Source: Anas platyrhynchos (lineage: Eukaryota > Chordata > Aves > Anseriformes > Anatidae). Taken from it: DNA of 64,000 nt. The stretch is taken from positions 20,432,001 through 20,496,000 of the forward strand of contig NC_092593.1 of assembly GCF_047663525.1 (NCBI RefSeq), read 5' to 3'. The position numbers and the translations under genes are program-made. Of the stretch, positions 57,101 to 64,000 are shown piece by piece. Under the pieces are notes generated by a model that was not told where the DNA came from, searched no databases, and saw nothing but the letters and a program-made list of their open reading frames with translations. The first letter of the stretch is position 1. Each line of letters opens with the position of its first letter.

Positions 57101-60100
57101 TTTTTTCCACCCTGTCAAAGTCCAGTGCCACCACATTTCTCAGTCCTTGCAAAATGAGAGAGTAAGACTGGCCATCTGCTGTGAGATTTCTCAGATAGTA
57201 ACGGTTGCTAAAAATAAGGTATGGGGAGATATTACTATTTTGCCGGCAGCTTTTTCCGTCAGGCTCCCGGATATAGCCTGGGGCACACTTACAGATGTAG
57301 GAGCCAGCTGTGTTCTCACAAATCTGGCTACATACTGATGGAGTTTCATTGCACTCATCAATATCATCACAAGTCCGTTTATCAGACATAAGTTTGTATC
57401 CAGGATGACAAGAACAGTAGAAACTTGTCTGGGTGTCTGTGCAGTCATGATCACACCCACTGATTGAAGGGTCATTGCATTCATTTATACCTAGGGAAAG
57501 AAAGGAAGTTCTACTCAAGCAACTGATTTACAGAGAAAGTAGTGCAGTGACTTCCCAATTACCCTCTATATTCCTCCTTCTCCCTGCATTCCCCTGAAAA
57601 TGCCGAATATGAATCTGGGCTAACTCACATGATAATTGATAAAACAGTAAATAATTAACATGATTTAATGAAAAAAAAAAGATTATATGTATACATGTCT
57701 TGTAATTCTTCTGAGATACCACCACAGAATATATAGATAATTGTAATTAACCTTTTTTTTTTTAAGCCACTTATACATTTTAAATGAAGTAAGACAGCCC
57801 AAGTAAATCTACACGTACCACATCCTTTTTCATCACTGTTATCTAAGCAATCATCGAACCTATTGCAGACTTTAGCCATTTCAATGCAGTTTCCATTGTC
57901 ACATTTAAAATGATTGGGAGAGCACGTTGCTTCTGGTGTGCTGCAGAGGTGTTCCAGCTCATCAGATTCATCACCACAGTCATTATCCCCATCACAGATG
58001 TAGGCCTTGGCAATGCAGCGCCCATTCTGACAAGTAAACTGGTGCTGCTGACATGGTTCATAGATGCAACCCCTTTCATCACTGGTGTCACCACAGTCAT
58101 TCCGCCTGTCACATCTGAAGAAGAATGAATACTTTTTTCAAACATGAGGCAGCAGTCACCATCTCCAGGGCAGATAGCTAGACTCACTCTCCTGATTTCC
58201 AAAGGTCATATATTATTGACTCCAATACAAAAGACTTTCAGAAATGAGGAACAGAATATATAGTCTGATTCTGTGAATACTGCTCATATTCCCTGCATCC
58301 ATTAGGGTTATTAGGCACAGAAAAAAATGACTAAATGTAAATGGTGAGAACTGGGAGTATTGACATCAAATATTCCAGAGCATTTTCAAGTTAAGACAAA
58401 TGCATGAATGTACAGCAGACAAAGAGTTACACTATAATATGCAAATCTACTTTACAACTAAATAGTGCAAAAAGAAGTTACTTCAAGCAAATTTTGAGGA
58501 TTTTCTGCAGCAGCTCAAGTAGCTACAAACCTGTATGCATTTCGGATGCACAAGCCATTATCACAAGTAAACTCATTTGCTGTGCAAGATCTTCGTGTGC
58601 AGTTCTGATGTTCATCCAGAGCATCACTGCAGTCAGCATCACCATCACAGATCCATGCCCGAGGAATGCACCTCCTGAGTGGGGGCTGATTGTTGGCACA
58701 TGTGAACTCAGCTGCTGTGCAACTGCGGTTTGCTGATAGAAAGCATATATAATGGGTCAGCAAGTTATACTCTACATGTAAAATTCTCACACACAAACAC
58801 ACACATAGAATCTGGATATCGACACAGTCTACAAAAGGGACATTCTCTGCTCCATGTTCAGAAATAGATATCAGTGAGCTCTCTCATACATGAAACTCAG
58901 ATTGATTCCAACTAATACTCAGCTGGGCATTGCTCTTCAGAGAGGCTGACTTGGAGTCAAAGCACTTCAGGATTCCTTAGCCCATGCTGGCACAGGCAGA
59001 ACTCTGGAACTTAATAGACACTCACTAAAAACCTTTGCACACACCTGGCCAGATTTTCTGGTAGCTGAAAAGATATTAAACCTAGTCTCTCTAACCCCTA
59101 ATTCCTTCAAAGTATTCAGTGCTCCTGGGAGCAGAGGGAACTCCACTGATGTTAAATAGGACAAGAACTACAAGTGTATAGAGCTGTTGTTAAAGGAATC
59201 TAGGAGCAAGAGTAGGCTTGCTGGACCTTCTTCTCTTTGTTCATTCTTTTGATTGCCGTGTTTGTTGTTGGTTATTTTTTTGGTTGCTGTTGTTTTATAT
59301 CACTTATTTTCAAAAAAAAAAAAAAAAGCCAAAATTATGTAGATATTAATATGCACAAGATGTAGCATGTGATGATCAGGGAGTACCTCCGCCGAAGTTG
59401 CTGTTGCTGCCCAAATCATACAAACGTCCCAGGTTAATTATATCACTTTTGAAACTCAAAAAATCAAAGAAAAACAAAGTGAAGTACTCACAAAATTAGA
59501 ATATTTTTCCTTTTTTTTTTTTTTAATAGCCAGTAATGTCTTCAATTTTAATTCACTATAATGAAAATGAAGGTACAGGAAGGTTGTACCTCTCACTTAA
59601 TGTGCACCTTTACAGACAGAATTTCTTTTAAAAATAAAAATAAATAAAATGCCTGCCAAAGAAAGTGTAGTATCTGTTTGTATTAGACACCTACCACAAT
59701 TATGTCTTTGATCCTCATCACTCATATCCCCACAGTCATTATCACCATCACAGATCCACGTTGCTGGGATACATCTGCCATCATCACATCTGAATCGGTC
59801 ACTTGAACAAGTCCGCGCTTGAGACACTTAAAAATGAACATAATCACTCTGCTTGTTAAACTAACCTCTACTGCTATGATAATCTGCTGAGGAAGCTGTT
59901 GTAGGGTGAATTTTATGTCAGTGAAGTGTAAAGTAGAAGCTTAGGTAGAAGAGATGTGCTCAGATAAGAGCTACGGATCCTGTTAGGAGACCAGAGTCTC
60001 CTGGTCAATTATATTGGCAATCTCTACAAATACCATACCATATGGATTATCAGCATGCTAATCTCGTTATACTTCAAAGGTACCCTGCTTAAGAAACCTG

Positions 60101-63100
60101 AGACCAGAAGACCAAAATATAAAGACAGCATTAAATTCAACATGAATACAGCAGTCAGCAGATGACCCTATTTTATTCTACTACCTACAAAACGAGGATC
60201 TAAAGTTGGCATAAGATGCAAGATGTTTTCTTAAGCTAAAGGTGCAACTCCAAAAAAGTGCAAAGTGAGCTATGAGCCCTGCTTGAATCATAGAAGAATC
60301 TGTTTAGTCTTGCGTTATGTCAGCTTTTACAGTGAAGATAACCACTGCACGGTAATATTAGTTCTCAGAGACTTCAGTTAGCCCCTCTTCTTCTTCCCTA
60401 GAAATTACTGCACTTTTTATTCCATCATCTTTCCTCTCCCCTTGCTTATTACCATCAGTTTCTGTGGTGTATACTGGATTTGCCTATTGCAAGTCTATAA
60501 TACTCTTCTGCATACTAGTCAAAAATGTTCCTCTATCCCACATTCCCTTTTTCCCCAAATGCAATACTGCACACATACTTCCCATACAGCATGACAACCA
60601 GTCTTACGTTCAAAACACTACCAAAATATTTGCTGACTCTCATCACTTGATTTATCACCATCAGTCTTATAAAGAGACTGGTTATACGTTAACAGTAATC
60701 AATCGTGGCAATTAAAAGCCTTCATATTCTACACAAATCTTTAAGCAAAATTACTGACTAAGATTACTCAGTGACACAGAGTCCATGAAAAAACCTCAGA
60801 AGATACTTATTTTCTACCTAGACTGGATTCAAGCTGCTGCCTGCAAGAGACACTACAGATAGATTTTCCATAACCCATTCACTATATATCTTGTGTGTAA
60901 ACTTACCACAAGAGGCAGGTTCATCAGAGCCATCAGCACAGTCTATTCCTTGATCACAGTACCAATGAGCAGGAATGCAGCGCCCCGATGTACAACGAAA
61001 CTCACTATTTGTGCAAGTCAGCGAGACTGGAAGAAAAAACCTATGTATGACTTCTTTCTTTTTGTTACCTTTCCAACTTGTTTTAAGTTGCTTTTGAATC
61101 CATGTTAGGCAAAAACATTACAGACCCCAGAAAAGAAAGAGAAAAAATTATGCTAGGAAAGATGTATTTTCATAGCCTAACTGCAAAGAGCTCTTTGTAC
61201 AAACTAGCTTGATGTCTGTAAGCAAAAAAATGGACTTAATTCTCTCTTTAGGTATATGTATCAGCTAATAAGTAGACATAATTTGCTCTGCAAATAGGAT
61301 TGCATGCAGCAATCATAAATATGTTCTGAACTTATACTTCAGATTTGTGCACAAGAAAATGAACACAGTCAAAAGTACTAATTTCTCCAGTGCCCAAACC
61401 AGGTGGTACAAGATCCCATGCAGTAAGGTTTGCTAATTTCTTCAGTAGTTGCTGATGCTTTTCCGTACCCTCTGATGGTTCCAAGACACCAAAAAGGACC
61501 TAGTCTGCCCTTTTAACTTGGTCTTATACATACCTTAGAGATGAAAATCAAAGGCAATTAACACATTGCTCATTAACGTCTTAGGGCTTCTTTCATCTCC
61601 CATTCTCCTATCTCCTGCTCTTTCTTCCCCTTCACCACTTCTCAGTTTAAATAATTCAGTAGTGATTGGACAAAAACAATAGAAGGGAGAAAGCATACCT
61701 TTCATGAGCAGCACAAGACTCACTATGTCCATATATTTAGCCACATATTTTTTGACACACAGAAGACATAAAAGTGGCCAAGTTCTGAGCAGAAAAACTG
61801 AACTCATATTTTAGAAAAATTGTGGCATAGGTAATTCAAGGCATGCAACTTTAGGAAAACTAACAAAAGCAAAAATAATCCACTCAGGCAATATTAAAAA
61901 TAAATTGTTGTCTGAAAATATCCATTATTAAATGAGAAAAGCACTACCTACTACCTAATACAAACATCTAGAAAAGATATGCTGTTTTGTAATTAAAGCT
62001 GATTAAAAACTACACACTTCTGTTCAATAGCTGGAACCTTAAAAAACAAAACAAAACAATAAAATAAATCCTAAGTTAAGGTACACGCAACTGCATGAAA
62101 GAGCGAGAAGAAATTACACTTGAGACTGTATATAATTCCATTTGATTAGAACGAAAATATACTACTAATAAAATTCAGGAAAAAGCCAATTCAGTAGAAT
62201 ATCTCAGTGACAATTACCATGTTAAAAAAAAAAAAAAACAAATAAAGTGTGCAGAGCAAAAGAAATGATCTCTCAAATGCTGCATTAAAATGGCATCAAA
62301 AAAAACAAATAAGATTTTATTAGATATAGGCACTATTTAGATGAACAAGAGTGAGTAATAAAATGCATACACCTTATAACTCTTCAGTACTACAGAAGAG
62401 TAGGTTTTGAGAACAGTTAAGAGTTACAGCAAAGTTGAGGAGGAGTGGAATGAATTACTGGAGTACAAGAAAGTAACTGACTCTATTAACTTACCACAAT
62501 GAGTAGGGCTCTCATCACTCATATCTCCACAGTCATTATCACCATCACATAAATACGTTCGAGGAATGCAAATGTTTGTGCTTTGGCATTTTGTAAAACC
62601 AGACTGGCAAGTGCGCTCCGCTTTAAGGAGGGGGGAAAAAGCAGAAGTTCTTTAGAGCTTCTTTTTTTTTTTTCCACGAATATAACATTGAAAGACACAT
62701 AATACTGTTTAAATACCCATCTTTGTGACTCTGATCAATCCAGAGTACATTTTGTCATAGATTCTTTGTAGTACATTATATATTTTCATTGCTATATTTC
62801 TCTTCAATAGTGGCTAATCCCAAATTTCCTTGGAAAATGAAAAAAGAAACATCCAAATAATGCAAACCATTTTCCTCTAATTTCTGTTCAAATGCTAAAG
62901 TATACTCATGCTGTTGATGCCATATGGAAACAATTAGGCCATTACTTTCATTGGGAAAAGTACTGTCAAAAACATTATCAAAGAAATACCTGCTAATACT
63001 CAGGACTGAGGGAATGTAAATTGACAGCTATTCACACTGTAATGCCTGATTTTGCAGCAAGCTGTTACTGTGTGAATCATCATACCAACCACAAATAACT

Positions 63101-64000
63101 AATAGACCAAGATTTTCAAATATTCAGATTTCACTGAGAATAAAAAATAAGTCACAAATAATATAGTGCAAAAAATCAGTTTGTGAGCAAAAATGTAAAA
63201 ACAGAAAGTCCTCCCTAAACACATTTTTATCAAACTATTTCTCTAACTCCAGATAATTTTTTCCATTAAAGAACATAACCTTAGTGAAAAAAAAAAAAAA
63301 AAACAAGTATCCTGATCAACTGTATTAGTAGTCAATACTGAACTAATCATAATTTCTATTTTATGGAAAACAAATATGACTTAACTTTTTGAAAAGTATA
63401 AGGATTATAATTTTCAAAAGCATAACTATAAACGATGCTTCTATAACAGTCAAAATATTCACTCCTGATGACTACACCTAATACAATTAACATGTCATGA
63501 TACAAAGTGTACAAGAAAAATCCACTGTGAACTCTGCAAAAACGTAGGCCCTGCATCCAATTCAGATGAAATAAATCTTTTTGAAGTCAATGGGATTACT
63601 CACAATACCTAACATTAAGCACTCTATTAGTATTTATTGGATCAAGGCAGATTAAGGACTCGGTTTGTTTCAAAATGACAATCTGTAATCGTCAGAATCT
63701 GTAATGTAAATAAAAAACTTTTATCCTTTTTGCTGCCTTTGTCATAATTCTTCATACACAGGGAGATCTGCCTCTTCTTTGATCTAAAAAAACAGACTCA
63801 AATATGTACTCGGTAATTAGGATGAACTTACGGCAATTTCTCTCATCTGATGTGCCATTATCGTAACAGTTGTTTACTCCATTGCAGACATACTGAAGAG
63901 ATATACACCTTCCATTATTGCAAGTGAATTCTGTGTGGGAGTCACAAGTTCGGAATAAGCAGCCAACTTCATCGCTATTGTCTCCACAGTCATTGTAGTG
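21998..64000 (-). CDS. LRP2: LRP2 (megalin), 3' part of gene, 36 exons, 5' end outside window
   Basis: Thirty-six exons read without a break from the window edge to TAA at 21998-22000: 5685 bases, 1894 codons plus stop, roughly the C-terminal 40% of a family protein of about 4650 residues. Domain order: last repeats of LDLR-A cluster III, an EGF pair, a YWTD propeller, an EGF, 11 LDLR-A repeats (cluster IV), two EGFs, the last YWTD propeller, two EGFs, a transmembrane helix and a tail of about 213 residues. The tail carries FENPMY, FENPVY and FENPIY, a PPPSPS element and the terminal KEDSVV (PDZ-ligand-like). Known role: apical endocytic receptor of absorptive epithelia and yolk/neural tissues, binding vitamin carriers, lipoproteins and hormones, and using Dab2/ARH-type adaptors at NPxY motifs. 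No frameshift, internal stop or non-GT-AG junction was found. Introns show no other gene, apart from one CR1 and simple repeats. LRP1 is excluded by the tail sequence and by the DHRS9 neighbour. Confidence 0.97.
23254..23325 (-). CDS. LRP2: LRP2 exon: cytoplasmic tail with FENPIY
   Basis: Twenty-four codons, phase 0-0. It reads [20 protein letters not shown] followed by YAE, a basic patch and the third FxNPxY motif. Confidence 0.95.
25191..25298 (-). CDS. LRP2: LRP2 exon: cytoplasmic tail with FENPVY
   Basis: Thirty-six codons, phase 0-0. It reads [15 protein letters not shown] and a proline-rich end (SPKEPPQS). It carries a second canonical FxNPxY motif. Confidence 0.94.
25393..25512 (-). 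CDS. LRP2: LRP2 exon: cytoplasmic tail with FENPMY
   Basis: Forty codons, phase 0-0. It reads [20 protein letters not shown] followed by TTRDS and a Ser/Thr/Val-rich end. It carries the first FxNPxY clathrin-adaptor motif of the tail. Confidence 0.95.
27778..27795. repeat. Poly(A) run, 18 bases
   Basis: Uninterrupted A run just downstream (on the LRP2 strand) of the tail exon at 27819-27948, starting 23 bases past the donor. Confidence 0.9.
27819..27948 (-). CDS. LRP2: LRP2 exon: cytoplasmic tail, part 1
   Basis: It reads [20 protein letters not shown], then [20 protein letters not shown], strongly conserved with the mammalian tail as I recall it. It ends in phase 0. A pentanucleotide array abuts its acceptor. 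Confidence 0.95.
27952..28077. repeat. (AAAAT)n pentanucleotide microsatellite
   Basis: There are 21 uninterrupted AAAAT units from 27971 to 28075 (TTTTA-type on the minus strand), with degenerate copies reaching to 27952. It lies in an LRP2 intron and runs to within two bases of the AG of the acceptor at 27949-27950. Confidence 0.95.
30146..30266 (-). CDS. LRP2: LRP2 exon: transmembrane helix
   Basis: It encodes [20 protein letters not shown], a single hydrophobic helix, then [10 protein letters not shown] with basic residues as the stop-transfer signal, and LPALPKLP entering the cytoplasmic tail. Confidence 0.96.
30424..30491 (-). CDS. LRP2: LRP2 exon: end of membrane-proximal EGF and stalk
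   Basis: It reads [11 protein letters not shown], then [10 protein letters not shown], the last EGF cysteines and the short stalk before the membrane. It is 68 bases; a small exon missed by simple open-frame scans. Confidence 0.94.
31075..31165 (-). CDS. LRP2: LRP2 exon: first part of membrane-proximal EGF
   Basis: It reads [20 protein letters not shown], then [10 protein letters not shown]. The EGF is completed by the next exon; the junction splits a Lys codon. Confidence 0.94.
31815..31841. repeat. Poly(A) run, 27 bases
   Basis: Uninterrupted A run in an LRP2 intron. No adjoining retroelement was recognised. Confidence 0.92.
32298..32417 (-). CDS. LRP2: LRP2 exon: EGF-like domain
   Basis: It reads [30 protein letters not shown] and STECDA, the EGF that follows the final propeller. 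It is 120 bases, phase 1-1. Confidence 0.95.
33130..33303 (-). CDS. LRP2: LRP2 exon: propeller end
   Basis: It reads [20 protein letters not shown], then [19 protein letters not shown], the last blade and exit strand of the final propeller. Confidence 0.95.
33391..33678 (-). mobile_element. CR1 LINE 3' fragment, minus orientation
   Basis: The sequence starts with the CACAGAATCACAGAAT 3' terminal repeat and continues through GGTTGGAAGAGACCTC. On the minus strand, a 64-codon remnant of the CR1 reverse-transcriptase C-terminal end reads [20 protein letters not shown]. It is 5'-truncated and lies in the LRP2 intron between two propeller exons. Confidence 0.95.
34005..34225 (-). CDS. LRP2: LRP2 exon: YWTD propeller blades
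   Basis: It reads [40 protein letters not shown] and [11 protein letters not shown], two successive blade cores. Confidence 0.95.
35016..35144 (-). CDS. LRP2: LRP2 exon: YWTD propeller blade
   Basis: It reads [19 protein letters not shown], then [13 protein letters not shown], a canonical blade with phase 2 borders. Confidence 0.95.
37137..37302 (-). CDS. LRP2: LRP2 exon: propeller blade
   Basis: It reads [20 protein letters not shown], then [13 protein letters not shown]. The acceptor TTTTTTAAG is followed by the frame-keeping GT. Confidence 0.94.
37960..38103 (-). CDS. LRP2: LRP2 exon: start of last YWTD propeller
   Basis: It reads [18 protein letters not shown], then [14 protein letters not shown], the first strand block of the final propeller. 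A 28-base T run (minus strand) lies 43 bases upstream of its acceptor. Confidence 0.95.
38146..38173. repeat. Poly(A) run, 28 bases (T run on LRP2 sense strand)
   Basis: Uninterrupted run upstream of the acceptor for the first exon of the last propeller. On the transcript it is a U28 tract ending 43 bases before the exon. Confidence 0.92.
40051..40182 (-). CDS. LRP2: LRP2 exon: calcium-binding EGF domain
   Basis: It begins [11 protein letters not shown], the calcium-binding EGF signature, continues [10 protein letters not shown] and ends KQCAAN. It is 132 bases, phase 1-1. Confidence 0.95.
41187..41318 (-). CDS. LRP2: LRP2 exon: EGF-like domain
   Basis: It encodes [26 protein letters not shown] and NRNSC: one six-cysteine EGF-like module in a 132-base phase 1-1 exon. 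Confidence 0.94.
43234..43362 (-). CDS. LRP2: LRP2 exon: LDLR-A repeat 11 of cluster IV
   Basis: The last repeat of the cluster, [10 protein letters not shown] through [16 protein letters not shown]. The usual serine of the SDE motif is phenylalanine here (FDE). Confidence 0.94.
44317..44439 (-). CDS. LRP2: LRP2 exon: LDLR-A repeat 10 of cluster IV
   Basis: One phase 1-1 repeat, [11 protein letters not shown] through [18 protein letters not shown], with clear GT-AG junctions (TTTCAG and GTATGT). Confidence 0.94.
44893..45030 (-). CDS. LRP2: LRP2 exon: LDLR-A repeat 9 of cluster IV
   Basis: One phase 1-1 repeat, [10 protein letters not shown] through [21 protein letters not shown]-dinucleotide array lies about 70 bases upstream of its acceptor. 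Confidence 0.94.
45101..45187. repeat. (TA)n dinucleotide array
   Basis: About 87 bases of TA repeats with a few interruptions (TTATACTA and AATATATTA) in an LRP2 intron, upstream of the acceptor of LDLR-A repeat 9. Confidence 0.95.
45714..45755. repeat. Perfect 18-bp inverted repeat, 6-base loop
   Basis: The arms 45714-45731 and 45738-45755 are perfectly complementary around the loop ATAGAA; the core arm reads CTGTTTTCATCTTCC. It is in an LRP2 intron and its origin is unknown. Confidence 0.9.
46188..46304 (-). CDS. LRP2: LRP2 exon: LDLR-A repeat 8 of cluster IV
   Basis: One phase 1-1 repeat, [10 protein letters not shown] through [16 protein letters not shown]. The acceptor TTTTCAG and donor GTGAGT are clear. 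Confidence 0.94.
46554..46670 (-). CDS. LRP2: LRP2 exon: LDLR-A repeat 7 of cluster IV
   Basis: One phase 1-1 repeat, [10 protein letters not shown] through [16 protein letters not shown]. The donor GTGTGT is weaker than its neighbours but keeps the frame. Confidence 0.94.
47202..47321 (-). CDS. LRP2: LRP2 exon: LDLR-A repeat 6 of cluster IV
   Basis: One phase 1-1 repeat, [11 protein letters not shown] through [16 protein letters not shown]. The acidic calcium-binding residues are complete. Confidence 0.95.
48234..48362 (-). CDS. LRP2: LRP2 exon: LDLR-A repeat 5 of cluster IV
   Basis: One phase 1-1 repeat, [11 protein letters not shown] through [16 protein letters not shown], with an acceptor TATTTCAG and a donor GTATGT. 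Confidence 0.94.
49265..49510 (-). CDS. LRP2: LRP2 exon: LDLR-A repeats 3 and 4 of cluster IV
   Basis: Two complete repeats in one exon, [10 protein letters not shown] to STHC and [10 protein letters not shown] to FHEC; most others in this cluster have one repeat per exon. Confidence 0.95.
51089..51285 (-). CDS. LRP2: LRP2 exon: LDLR-A repeats 1 (end) and 2 of cluster IV
   Basis: It completes repeat 1 ([20 protein letters not shown]) and encodes repeat 2 (RYCPVGQF to SDEDPVLC). Confidence 0.94.
52152..52329 (-). CDS. LRP2: LRP2 exon: EGF and first half of cluster IV LDLR-A repeat 1
   Basis: The EGF reads [14 protein letters not shown] to STAHC. The exon then opens LDLR-A repeat 1 of cluster IV ([13 protein letters not shown]), which the intron splits in phase 2. 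Confidence 0.95.
52746..52969 (-). CDS. LRP2: LRP2 exon: YWTD propeller end
   Basis: It reads [31 protein letters not shown] and [16 protein letters not shown], closing the propeller before the following EGF. Confidence 0.95.
54245..54415 (-). CDS. LRP2: LRP2 exon: YWTD propeller blade
   Basis: It reads [20 protein letters not shown], then [19 protein letters not shown], the canonical YWTD blade pattern. It ends HLNYIE. Confidence 0.95.
54906..55058 (-). CDS. LRP2: LRP2 exon: YWTD propeller blade
   Basis: It reads [19 protein letters not shown], then a cysteine-containing insertion ([11 protein letters not shown]) and AIVVHPKYG, as expected of a propeller blade. The junctions are phase 2 on both sides. 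Confidence 0.94.
56974..57490 (-). CDS. LRP2: LRP2 exon: EGF pair and start of YWTD propeller
   Basis: The exon is 517 bases, the largest in the window. The first EGF-like domain starts [10 protein letters not shown] calcium-binding EGF starts [10 protein letters not shown]. The propeller opens with [22 protein letters not shown] and GIAVDWVGR. The donor GTAAGA follows at 56973. Confidence 0.95.
57819..58114 (-). CDS. LRP2: LRP2 exon: end of cluster III LDLR-A repeats
   Basis: The exon completes the split repeat ([14 protein letters not shown]) and adds two full repeats, EPCQQHQF to LEHLC and ATCSPNHF to SDEKGC, the last of the cluster before the EGF pair. Confidence 0.94.
58531..58732 (-). 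CDS. LRP2: LRP2 exon: one and a half LDLR-A repeats
   Basis: The exon holds a complete repeat starting RSCTAAEF and ending HQNC, then the first half of the next ([19 protein letters not shown]). The intron splits the second repeat in phase 2. The donor GTTTGT is weak, but the join to RCDRRNDC in the next exon is exact. Confidence 0.92.
59695..59817 (-). CDS. LRP2: LRP2 exon: one LDLR-A repeat
   Basis: One phase 1-1 LDLR-A repeat, [10 protein letters not shown] through [13 protein letters not shown] to HNC. The acceptor TCTCAAG is less usual but is the only one that keeps the frame; the donor is GTAGGT. Confidence 0.93.
60907..61026 (-). CDS. LRP2: LRP2 exon: one LDLR-A repeat
   Basis: One phase 1-1 LDLR-A repeat, from [11 protein letters not shown] to [11 protein letters not shown]. 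The acceptor is CTTCCAG and the donor GTAAGT. Confidence 0.94.
62495..62620 (-). CDS. LRP2: LRP2 exon: one LDLR-A repeat
   Basis: One phase 1-1 LDLR-A repeat, [10 protein letters not shown] through [13 protein letters not shown] to PTHC, with the calcium-binding acidic residues intact. It lies between a TTAAAG acceptor and a GTAAGT donor. Confidence 0.94.
63832..64000 (-). CDS. LRP2: LRP2 exon (partial): LDLR-A repeats, cluster III
   Basis: The exon runs off the window edge. It encodes the end of one LDLR-A repeat ([12 protein letters not shown]) and a full one from RTCDSHTEF to the unusual NGTSDERNC end. The donor GTAAGT begins at 63831 on the minus strand. Confidence 0.92.

Noticed and set aside
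57910-58128. Plus-strand open frames opposite the LDLR-A exons (also 49257-49544, 48184-48366, 47179-47370)
   Set aside because: They are antisense shadows: the complement of the repeated DCGDxSDE codons stays open and gives a recurring TVIIPI-like string. No independent gene signal was seen.

Overview
The window is nuclear DNA of a bird, or possibly another sauropsid. Two CR1 LINE fragments with the typical (CACAGAAT)/(ATTCTGTG) 3' ends, intron-rich vertebrate genes with GT-AG junctions, and low interspersed-repeat content point this way. No bacterial, organellar, viral or CRISPR feature was seen.

Layout. (1) 1-2154: upstream flank, with a GC-rich patch near 1190-1370 and no identified exon. 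(2) 2155-6330, plus strand: a complete four-coding-exon short-chain dehydrogenase/reductase gene that reads as DHRS9 (322 codons; cofactor and catalytic motifs intact). (3) 6330-13380: intergenic, nothing recognisable. (4) 13381-18870, plus strand: a decayed, unprocessed paralogue of the retinol-dehydrogenase family. It keeps the same four-exon plan but has frameshifts, stop codons, a lost nucleotide-binding motif and a CR1 insertion in its third intron. (5) 18870-20670: flank between convergent genes. (6) About 20674-64000, minus strand: the 3' part of LRP2 (megalin). I placed 36 exons. Their coding lengths add to 5685 bases (1894 codons plus stop), and every junction is phase-compatible. They encode the end of the third LDLR-A cluster, an EGF pair, a YWTD propeller, an EGF, the fourth cluster of 11 LDLR-A repeats, two EGFs, the last propeller, two more EGFs, the transmembrane helix and a cytoplasmic tail of about 213 residues. 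The gene's 5' part lies beyond position 64000.

DHRS9 and LRP2 are convergent, as I recall for human chromosome 2q31. Both touch vitamin A biology: DHRS9 is a retinol/steroid dehydrogenase, and megalin is an endocytic receptor that takes up retinol-binding and vitamin-D-binding proteins. The linkage alone does not show joint function.

No wholly new system was found. The points most worth checking are: the LRP2 tail, where three consecutive phase 0-0 exons each carry exactly one FENPxY endocytic motif, the middle one canonical where I recall mammals having an NPxY-like variant; 21 uninterrupted AAAAT units abutting the splice acceptor of a tail exon; the RDH-family pseudogene; and a perfect 18-bp hairpin in an LRP2 intron.
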